From an uncultured Ruminococcus sp. (lineage in GTDB: Bacteria; Bacillota; Clostridia; Oscillospirales; Acutalibacteraceae): 64,000 nt of DNA. The position numbers and the translations under genes are program-made. The stretch spans positions 1-64,000 of the forward strand of contig UQQD01000002.1 in the NCBI GenBank assembly GCA_900543095.1, read 5' to 3'. Every line of letters begins with the position of its first letter. The stretch's first letter is position 1. The notes below the pieces were generated by a model. That model saw only the letters and a list, made by a program, of their open reading frames with translations. It ran no database searches and was not told where the DNA came from. Below are positions 33,856 through 40,312 of this stretch, piece after piece.

Positions 33856-34941
33856 GTGAAGAATTATAAGGTAGGAATTATCGGAGCTACGGGAATGGTA
33901 GGTCAGCGTTTTGCACTTTTGCTTGAAAACCACCCCTGGTTTGAAGTAACGGCTCTTGCCGCAAGCGCAAGAAGCGCAGGCAAAACATACGGCGAGGCTG
34001 TTGACGGAAGATGGCATATGACAGCTCCGATGCCCGAAAAATATAAAGATATGGTACTTATTGACGCAGAGAACGTAGATGAAGTTGTTTCAAAGGTTGA
34101 TTTTTGTTTCTGTGCGGTAAATATGAAAAAAGACGAGATAAGAGCGCTTGAGGAAAAATACGCAAAGGCTGAATGTCCTATCGTATCGAACAACTCCGCT
34201 CATCGTTTCACACCGGATGTTCCGATGGTTATCCCGGAGATCAACGCCGACCATATTAAAATAATTGAGGCTCAGAGAAAACGTCTCGGTACAAAACGCG
34301 GCTTTGTCGCAGTAAAATCGAACTGCTCGCTTCAGAGCTATGTTCCCGCTATTCACCCGTTAAAGGAGCTTGGCGTAAACAAGGTTCTTGCCTGCACATA
34401 TCAGGCAATTTCGGGTGCGGGAAAAACGTTTAAAACATGGCCCGAAATGATTGACAACGTAATTCCTTATATCGGAGGCGAGGAAGAAAAGTCCGAGAAA
34501 GAGCCGCTCAAAATCTGGGGCAAAATCGAGGGCGACGAGATTGTAACGACCGATGATATTTCCATTACATCGCAGTGTATCCGCGTTCCCGTTTCCGACG
34601 GTCATACGGCGGCAGTATTTATGTCGTTTAAGGACGGTGTAAAAAAGCCCTCTGTTGATGAAATAATAAATATATGGGAAAATTACAGCGGCAGAGCTCA
34701 GGAATTAAAACTTCCGAGCGCACCAAAGCAGTTTTTACACTATTTCACTGAGCCGGATCGTCCGCAGATAAAGTCCGAAAGAAACCTTGAAAACGGAATG
34801 GCTGTATCTGTAGGCAGACTCAGAGAAGACACTCAGTACGATTACAAATTTGTTTGTATGTCACACAACACATTAAGAGGCGCAGCAGGCGGCGCAGTTC
34901 TTCTTGCAGAACTCCTCTGTGCCGAAGGTTATATGAATTAA
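33856..34941 (+). CDS. asd: aspartate-semialdehyde dehydrogenase, archaeal/fungal type
   Basis: Reduces aspartyl phosphate to the semialdehyde, the branch-point precursor of lysine/diaminopimelate, threonine and methionine. NADP-binding GIIGATGMVGQRFALLLENHP at the start (shown in part), the active-site Cys in VKSNCSLQSYVPA, and CIRVPVSDGHTAAVF with the catalytic His. The 361-residue length, SNCSLQ context and VSNNSAHR segment match the TIGR00978 (archaeal/yeast-like) branch rather than the common bacterial Asd. The GTG start at 33856 follows TTGGAGGAA. dapA and dapB follow. Confidence 0.94.
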   Translation: MKNYKVGIIGATGMVGQRFALLLENHPWFEVTALAASARSAGKTYGEAVDGRWHMTAPMPEKYKDMVLIDAENVDEVVSKVDFCFCAVNMKKDEIRALEEKYAKAECPIVSNNSAHRFTPDVPMVIPEINADHIKIIEAQRKRLGTKRGFVAVKSNCSLQSYVPAIHPLKELGVNKVLACTYQAISGAGKTFKTWPEMIDNVIPYIGGEEEKSEKEPLKIWGKIEGDEIVTTDDISITSQCIRVPVSDGHTAAVFMSFKDGVKKPSVDEIINIWENYSGRAQELKLPSAPKQFLHYFTEPDRPQIKSERNLENGMAVSVGRLREDTQYDYKFVCMSHNTLRGAAGGAVLLAELLCAEGYMN

Positions 34942-34956
34942 AATCGGAGGTATATT

Positions 34957-35859
34957 ATGTCAAACCACATTTTTACAGGTTCGGGCGTTGCAATAGTAAC
35001 GCCGATGAAGTCTGACGGTTCGGTAAACTACGAGGTTCTTGAACAAATGCTCGAATTCCACGTTCAGAACGGTACGGACGCTATCATAGCCTGCGGAACA
35101 ACAGGCGAGTCCGCAACCCTGTCCGAAAAGGAGCATTGCGAGGTTTTGTCCTTTGTTTCCGAAAAAATCAACGGCAGAATCCCTGTTGTTGCAGGAACGG
35201 GAAGCAACGACACTTCAACAGCGGTAATGCTTTCAAAATCCGCTCAGGCAACAGGTGCAGACGCACTTTTGTGCGTAACACCATACTACAATAAAACTTC
35301 TCAGGAAGGTCTTATCAAGCATTACAACGTAATTGCAGACGCAGTTGATCTTCCTATCATTCTCTATAACGTGCCCTCCCGTACAGGCTGCAACATCAAG
35401 CCAAAGACCTACCAGGAACTCTGCAAGCATCCGAACATTGTTGCGGCTAAGGAGGCAAGCGGAAATATCTCTCAGGTTGCACTGATACGCTCGCTTTGCG
35501 GCGATGACCTTGATATATATTCGGGCAACGACGACCAGACTGTTCCGTTTATGTCGCTCGGCGCACTCGGTGTAATTTCGGTATTTGCAAATATCTGTCC
35601 TGCCGAAATGCACAATATCTGTCAGTTCTGCCTTGACAACAACTTTGCCGAGGCTCAAAAGCTTAACTTCCACTATCTTGAGCTTATGAATGAATTGTTC
35701 AGCGACGTAAACCCGATTCCAATTAAAACAGCCCTCAATCTTTTTGGTTTTGACGCAGGCGAATGCAGACTTCCGCTTGTGCCTATGAGCGTTGCGGGCT
35801 ATCACGACCTCAAGGATTGCCTTGCAAAGTACGATCTGCTCGGCAAAGCACCTAAGTAA
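34957..35859 (+). CDS. dapA: 4-hydroxy-tetrahydrodipicolinate synthase
   Basis: Condenses pyruvate with aspartate semialdehyde, committing carbon to diaminopimelate and lysine. It is a TIM-barrel Schiff-base aldolase with GTTGESATLSEKEH, VTPYYNKTSQEGL, ILYNVPSRTGCNI (catalytic Tyr), the Schiff-base lysine in IVAAKEASGN, and SGNDDQTVPFMSLGALGVISV. The 300 residues are standard. It starts 15 nt after asd with its own GGAGG, and is followed by a terminator, so dapB may be partly uncoupled. Confidence 0.97.
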   Translation: MSNHIFTGSGVAIVTPMKSDGSVNYEVLEQMLEFHVQNGTDAIIACGTTGESATLSEKEHCEVLSFVSEKINGRIPVVAGTGSNDTSTAVMLSKSAQATGADALLCVTPYYNKTSQEGLIKHYNVIADAVDLPIILYNVPSRTGCNIKPKTYQELCKHPNIVAAKEASGNISQVALIRSLCGDDLDIYSGNDDQTVPFMSLGALGVISVFANICPAEMHNICQFCLDNNFAEAQKLNFHYLELMNELFSDVNPIPIKTALNLFGFDAGECRLPLVPMSVAGYHDLKDCLAKYDLLGKAPK

Positions 35860-35870
35860 TTTATAATATT

Positions 35871-35896
35871 TTGGGGCGAACATTCGCCCCAATTTT
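35871..35896 (+). terminator. terminator between dapA and dapB
   Basis: TTGGGGCGA and TCGCCCCAA form a 9-bp stem around a short loop, followed by TTTT. The downstream T-run is short, so read-through into dapB is likely. Confidence 0.75.
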
Positions 35897-35941
35897 AATT
35901 AAGTATTGAATTTTAAAGCTCAGTTTAAAGGGGAATTATAA

Positions 35942-36703
35942 ATGGTAAATGTTGCAATAGTCGGTTGTAACGGCAAAATGGGCGGTTTTGTAGCCGCAGC
36001 GGTTGCGGAAAACGAAGAAACCAAAACAAAATTCGGAATTGATGCGTTTGGAGAAAGGGACTATGATTTTCCTGTTTACAAGACCTTTCTTGACGTACCC
36101 GAAAAGCCCGATGTTATTATAGATTTTTCAAATCCGGCAGTACTTGACGATATGCTTGAATATGCGCTTTCAAATTCCGTTCCCTGTGTTATATGTACAA
36201 CGGGTTATTCTCAGGAGCAGGTGGCAAAAATCAAAGCGGCGTCCGAAAAGACGGCTATTTTCTATTCGGGAAATATGTCGCTTGGTATAAACGTGCTTAT
36301 TGAGCTTGCAAAAAGCGCCGCAAAGGTACTTGGCGGTCAATTTGATATAGAAATTCTTGAAAAGCACCATAATCAAAAGCTTGATGCGCCCAGCGGAACG
36401 GCTCTTATGATAGCGGACGGTATTTCCGAAGAGCTTAAAGACGAGCCGCAGTATGTTTTTGACAGACACGCATACCGTAAAAAACGTGCAAAAAATGAGA
36501 TCGGTATTTCATCTGTAAGAGGAGGAACTATCGTAGGCGAACACGAAGTTATTTTTGCGGGACACGACGAAGTAGTAACAATTACTCATCAGGCCCAGTC
36601 AAAAGAAGTATTTGCGGTCGGAGCGGTAAATGCGGCAGTATTTCTCGTAACGCAGCCTGCCGGTATGTATGATATGGGAGCAATGCTTTCTGCTAAAATT
36701 TAA
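35942..36703 (+). CDS. dapB: 4-hydroxy-tetrahydrodipicolinate reductase
   Basis: NAD(P)H-dependent reductase after DapA. It has the N-terminal VAIVGCNGKMGGFV nucleotide-binding loop, IDFSNPAVLDDML, CTTGYSQEQ, YSGNMSLGINVLIELAK, the catalytic EILEKHHNQKLDAPSGTAL (in part) with the His-His pair and Lys, and SSVRGGTIVGEHEVIFAG. At 253 residues the length is normal. The ribosome site AAAGGGG is 8-10 nt upstream. It ends the asd-dapA-dapB set and is followed by a strong bidirectional terminator. Confidence 0.96.
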   Translation: MVNVAIVGCNGKMGGFVAAAVAENEETKTKFGIDAFGERDYDFPVYKTFLDVPEKPDVIIDFSNPAVLDDMLEYALSNSVPCVICTTGYSQEQVAKIKAASEKTAIFYSGNMSLGINVLIELAKSAAKVLGGQFDIEILEKHHNQKLDAPSGTALMIADGISEELKDEPQYVFDRHAYRKKRAKNEIGISSVRGGTIVGEHEVIFAGHDEVVTITHQAQSKEVFAVGAVNAAVFLVTQPAGMYDMGAMLSAKI

Positions 36704-36726
36704 TTTTATTTACCATAATACAATAA

Positions 36727-36758
36727 AAGAGTGCGGTTCGCTGAATCGCACTCTTTTT
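36727..36758. terminator. bidirectional terminator between dapB and the GH13 gene
   Basis: AAAGAGTGCG and CGCACTCTTT form the stem; T5 follows on the plus strand and a T-run follows on the minus strand. It serves the convergent genes dapB and the GH13 enzyme. Confidence 0.9.
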
Positions 36759-36772
36759 ATGTGTTTCGTATG

Positions 36773-38395
36773 TTACATTTTAGCAAATCTTTTTATTTTC
36801 TGACCGTCACGGTCGATTATCTCGGCAAACATATCATAAGGTCTTGCCCAAACATCATCGGGATTTTCTGCCGATTTGTAGATAACAAGTTTTTCACCTG
36901 TTTCGCTGTGCTTTGCAAAGCCTATCACATCATAAACGCCGCCTTTAAAATGACGGTATCTTCCGATGTTTATATCTTCGTTGGTTATTTCTTCGGCTTT
37001 GGATGTGCTTTCAACCGATTTTGTCTGCGTTTCTTCGCTTAAATCAAGCTTAAAGCTTCCGTCGTTTACCACAAGAATCCTTGCTGAATACGGCTTCATA
37101 TCAACCTCGGTCCAGCCGTTTGCGTCAAACATTCTGTTGTTGTCAAGTACGTCGGTAAGCTTGCCGTTATACCGAGCATCAAATCCGATTCTCTCGTCGT
37201 GATTTGTGAGATTAAATGCAACAAAAACTGTCTGATTATCCGAAAATCTCTTATATACCAAGGTTTCGTTTTTAATGTTTGCATTTTCAAATTTTCCGTA
37301 TTTGAGCGCTTCAAGAGCGAGTCTTACTTTGCCGAGCTTTGCAATATGGTTAAACAGTTCATAATTTGCGTTCGGTATATTGTTAAGGTCAAGACAAGGT
37401 CTTAATTCGGCGTCACTGTGAGAAGTTCTCATACCTTCGATACCGAATTCACTGCCGTAATAAATCGACGGCACGCCGGGCATAGTATATAGCATGGTAT
37501 ATACATTAAAAAGGTGATTTTTGTCTTTGAGCACGCTTGCAATGCGGTTTACGTCGTGGTTGTCAACAAAATTATAGGTATAAATGTTCTGATATATTCC
37601 GCCGTTTGCAAATTGTCTGTTCAGCGAATGAGCAATCTCAAAATAATTGTGTTCGTTGTGGCTTGAATAAATGCCCTTGTAACATTCGTAATTCGTTACA
37701 GAGTCAAGCGTATCGCTGTTTGCCCAGCGGTTGTAGTCACCGTGGATTATCTCACCGTAAAGCCAAAAATCGGGCTTTCTTGATTTGCAGGTGTATCTGA
37801 GCTTTTTAAAAAAGTCAATATCAACGCAGTCGGCGGCGTCAAGTCTCAGACCGTCAATATCAAATTCATCAATCCAAAAATTTACCGAACCGAGCAGATA
37901 GTCAACCACTTCCGGGTTGTGCAAATTCAGCTTTACAAGCTCATAGTGACCTTCCCAGCCCTCGTACCAAAATCTGTCGCCGAGCGGACTGTTGCCGTCA
38001 AAATTCAGATTTTGAAACCAGCCGCAGTAGCGTGAGTCCCAAAGGTGCTCCTGAACGTCCTTAAATGCAAAAAAATCTCTGCCGACATGATTGAATACGC
38101 CGTCAAGCATAATCCTGATACCGTTGTCGTGCAGTGCCTTACAAATCTTTTTGAAAGATTCGTTATCTCCGAGCCTTTTGTCTACCTTGCGATAGTCGAT
38201 AGTATCGTAACCGTGGCTTGTGCTTTCAAAGAGCGGATTAAACACAACAACATTTACCGACATTTTTTTGAGATGGTCTATTATGTCATAGATTTTGTCG
38301 AGCCTGTATTCAAGCTTTCCGTCGTTATGTTTTGGAGCGCCGCAGAAGCCCAGCGGGTAAATATTATAGATAACAGCTTCGTTAATGTAACTCAT
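36773..38395 (-). CDS. GH13-family alpha-amylase-like glycosidase, cytoplasmic
   Basis: Hydrolyses or rearranges alpha-glucans. No signal peptide is present. The catalytic barrel includes NVVVFNPLFESTSHGYDT, LDGVFNHVGRDF, the nucleophile Asp in DGLRLDAADC, the acid/base Glu in LYGEIIHG and the transition-state Asp in NFVDNHDVNR. A beta-sandwich C-terminal domain follows, with a further 70-residue tail containing ENIGRYRHFKGG-like sequence (NIGRYRHFKGGVYDVIGFAK), a DUF1653-like module. Such an appended DUF1653-type segment on an amylase is unusual. It is transcribed from a promoter that overlaps one for the divergent membrane-protein gene. Confidence 0.88.
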   Translation of the reverse strand: MSYINEAVIYNIYPLGFCGAPKHNDGKLEYRLDKIYDIIDHLKKMSVNVVVFNPLFESTSHGYDTIDYRKVDKRLGDNESFKKICKALHDNGIRIMLDGVFNHVGRDFFAFKDVQEHLWDSRYCGWFQNLNFDGNSPLGDRFWYEGWEGHYELVKLNLHNPEVVDYLLGSVNFWIDEFDIDGLRLDAADCVDIDFFKKLRYTCKSRKPDFWLYGEIIHGDYNRWANSDTLDSVTNYECYKGIYSSHNEHNYFEIAHSLNRQFANGGIYQNIYTYNFVDNHDVNRIASVLKDKNHLFNVYTMLYTMPGVPSIYYGSEFGIEGMRTSHSDAELRPCLDLNNIPNANYELFNHIAKLGKVRLALEALKYGKFENANIKNETLVYKRFSDNQTVFVAFNLTNHDERIGFDARYNGKLTDVLDNNRMFDANGWTEVDMKPYSARILVVNDGSFKLDLSEETQTKSVESTSKAEEITNEDINIGRYRHFKGGVYDVIGFAKHSETGEKLVIYKSAENPDDVWARPYDMFAEIIDRDGQKIKRFAKM

Positions 38396-38423
38396 ATAAT
38401 TACTCCTTCCGTTTAAACAAATT

Positions 38424-38474
38424 GATTATATCACGAATTTTCTTATTGTGCAACGCAGAATTTTATGATACAAT
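38424..38474. promoter_or_regulatory. divergent promoters with overlapping -35 boxes
   Basis: Minus (GH13): TTGCAC (38452-38447), 17-nt spacer, TATAAT (38429-38424). Plus (membrane protein at 38506): TTGTGC (38445-38450), 18-nt spacer, TACAAT (38469-38474). The -35 hexamers share 38447-38450, so polymerases would compete. Confidence 0.6.
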
Positions 38475-38505
38475 AATAGCATAATCAAACAGCAGGAGGC
38501 AAGCA

Positions 38506-39030
38506 ATGCTGAAAATACCCGAAAACAAAACCAGAAAAGGTCTGAGAATAACACAGTGCGTTTTGTTTCTTATTGAAATATTTCTTTGTGCAATGACCTA
38601 TATACATATTCCGGATTTTCAAGATCCGTCAAACGATTTTTATGCAACGGTTTTTGATATGCTCGGTTACATCGGTGGTTCGGCAGGCGACGGAGCGGCA
38701 AACGACCAGTTTGCGGCGTTTCAGTCGTATGTTCCGTTTTATTTTGTGTTCCTGATAATTCCTATCGTGGGATTTTTCTTTTGTGCGCTTGATAAGCAGC
38801 GTAATCTTAAAAACTTTGTTTCACTTTTCTGCTGCCTTTCGGGCGTTTTGTCAATTTTGCTTATCGTTACGCTTAATTACATTGACTTTGGCTCAACCTT
38901 TGCACTTATAATATATCTTGCAATTTGTTTTATAACTGCAATCGCTATTATGGCAAGGCTTACCAAGGATAACGAAGAGGACAAAAAGCCAAAAAAGCAA
39001 AAGGTCAGCAAATATGACAGAGAATACTGA
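38506..39030 (+). CDS. small four-helix membrane protein, function unknown
   Basis: A 174-residue protein with four hydrophobic segments (LRITQCVLFLIEIFLCAMTY, VPFYFVFLIIPIVGFFFCAL, LFCCLSGVLSILLIVTLNY, FALIIYLAICFITAIAIMA) and a Lys/Asp/Glu-rich C-terminal tail facing the cytoplasm. I do not recognise the family. GGAGG lies 8-12 nt before the ATG. It is a single gene between the divergent GH13 promoter and a terminator at 39101. Confidence 0.75.
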   Translation: MLKIPENKTRKGLRITQCVLFLIEIFLCAMTYIHIPDFQDPSNDFYATVFDMLGYIGGSAGDGAANDQFAAFQSYVPFYFVFLIIPIVGFFFCALDKQRNLKNFVSLFCCLSGVLSILLIVTLNYIDFGSTFALIIYLAICFITAIAIMARLTKDNEEDKKPKKQKVSKYDREY

Positions 39031-39100
39031 TGTGTAGCTGTTAAATAAGAGCTTATCATTGGTTTAGCTTTATTCGCCGACAAAAAGATTGACATAGTTT

Positions 39101-39131
39101 GGGACTGCGCTGAATGCGCCGGTCCCTTTTC
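39101..39131 (+). terminator. terminator after the small membrane protein
   Basis: GGGAC-t-GCGC and GCGC-cg-GTCCC form a stem around TGAAT, followed by TTTTCTTT. Around it, 39031-39233 holds no gene I can support. Confidence 0.75.
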
Positions 39132-39233
39132 TTTATTGGAAATATTGCTAATTCTGCCAGAATAATTCAGTAACAATATGCAACGCAATTCGACAAAATG
39201 TTTCATAAAATACAATGATTTGAATTTTGCCCA

Positions 39234-39262
39234 TTGAAAGAACATCATATAATTTCTATAAT
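39234..39262 (+). promoter_or_regulatory. putative promoter for the acyltransferase/ketosynthase operon
   Basis: TTGAAA at 39234-39239, a 17-nt spacer and TATAAT at 39257-39262. It precedes the plsC-like gene and probably drives the whole 39303-44564 unit. Confidence 0.6.
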
Positions 39263-39302
39263 ATTAAAGTAAAAAAACTAAGTGAAGCAAGGTTGCGTTT
39301 TG

Positions 39303-40010
39303 ATGAAAAAACAAAGCAAGGATATAATCACAAAATCTGTTTGGTGCAGGATTTTTCAAAAGCTGATAACGGCTTTGGTTTATATCGTTCTTCGTCCCAA
39401 GGTCGTTTGGGAGGACAGTTCTCTGAAAAAACAGCCAAAAGGCAAAAAATATGTTTTTGTTTGCAACCACACCCATCATTTTGACGCTGTTTTCGCTTCC
39501 TCGGTTTTGAGCCGCTACAAGCCGTATATGCTTGTAATGACAAAGTGGTACAACAAAAAGAAGATCGGCACAATGATAAGATGGACGCGCAGTATTCCTA
39601 TCGACCTTAATTCAATGGACGCAAGTTGGTATGAAAACTGCGAAAAAGCCCTTCAAAACGGCAGTTCGGTGCTGATTTTTCCTGAGGGTGCCGTTGCAAG
39701 AGAGGGCAAAATGCTTGATTTCAAACCGGGCGCAGGGTTGCTTTCGGCAAAAACAGGCGTTGACGTTGTTCCCGTCGCTGTCTACGGAAAATATGATTTG
39801 TTTTTCGGGAAACGTCAGAAAATAACGGTCGGCAAACCAATAAAAAGTAATTGTCCCGATGATATGCGCCATTCAAAATATGCAAAATTGCTTATGCAGG
39901 AGGCAGAAACCGAAGTTAAGCGAATGTATAATTCTATGCAGGAAAAATACGGTGACATCGGAACATATCGCCTCGACCGAAATTCGGACAGCAATTTTAA
40001 TAATCGGTAA
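39303..40010 (+). CDS. 1-acylglycerol-3-phosphate acyltransferase-like (PlsC family)
   Basis: Transfers an acyl group to a glycerophosphate-type acceptor at the membrane surface. It shows the family motifs NHTHHFDAVF (HX4D catalytic pair), TRSIPIDL (third block region) and IFPEGAVAREG, then a C-terminal half with VPVAVYGKYD. I chose ATG 39303 (235 residues) with AAGG 10 nt upstream; an earlier in-frame GTG has no ribosome site. It starts a tight operon with an acyl carrier protein and ketosynthase, so it may hand over or receive that pathway's special acyl chain rather than serve bulk phospholipid synthesis. That role is inference. Confidence 0.88.
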   Translation: MKKQSKDIITKSVWCRIFQKLITALVYIVLRPKVVWEDSSLKKQPKGKKYVFVCNHTHHFDAVFASSVLSRYKPYMLVMTKWYNKKKIGTMIRWTRSIPIDLNSMDASWYENCEKALQNGSSVLIFPEGAVAREGKMLDFKPGAGLLSAKTGVDVVPVAVYGKYDLFFGKRQKITVGKPIKSNCPDDMRHSKYAKLLMQEAETEVKRMYNSMQEKYGDIGTYRLDRNSDSNFNNR

Positions 40011-40062
40011 ATGATACTATTTTAGTATTAGTATAAAATTTGAACAAAGGCAGGTATTTGTT

Positions 40063-40311
40063 ATGAACAAAGAAATTGCAGAAAAAATCAAAGGAATGTT
40101 GATTGAAAGTCTTCGTATCCCATCAGACGAGCTTGAATATGATTCAGAGCTTTTCGGCGAGGATATCGGACTTGACTCTATTGATTCTATCGAGATCATT
40201 GCAGGAATCGACCACCTTTTCGGCGTTGATATGACAGGTGCGCCGAGAGAGGAGTTTCAGTCGATAAACACACTTACAAATTACGTTGAAAAACATATTG
40301 AGGCGAAGTAA
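40063..40311 (+). CDS. acyl carrier protein (accessory)
   Basis: An 82-residue ACP whose phosphopantetheine site is the serine in DIGLDSIDSIEI, followed by the usual acidic helix II. It keeps the four-helix length of FAS and type II PKS carriers. It lies between the PlsC-like gene and the ketosynthase fusion, with the ketosynthase ATG 1 nt after its stop, so it is probably the dedicated carrier of this cassette and distinct from a housekeeping AcpP. The ribosome site AGG is 10 nt upstream. Confidence 0.93.
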   Translation: MNKEIAEKIKGMLIESLRIPSDELEYDSELFGEDIGLDSIDSIEIIAGIDHLFGVDMTGAPREEFQSINTLTNYVEKHIEAK

Positions 40312-40312
40312 T

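Noticed and set aside
35233..35892. Long open frame on the minus strand
   Set aside because: Antisense to dapA; Cys/Arg/Lys-rich translation without domain signs.
39041..39160. Coding-like stretch GLALFADKKIDIVWDCAEC downstream of the membrane protein
   Set aside because: It begins after a stop, has no start or ribosome site, and most of it is the stem of the terminator at 39101-39131.
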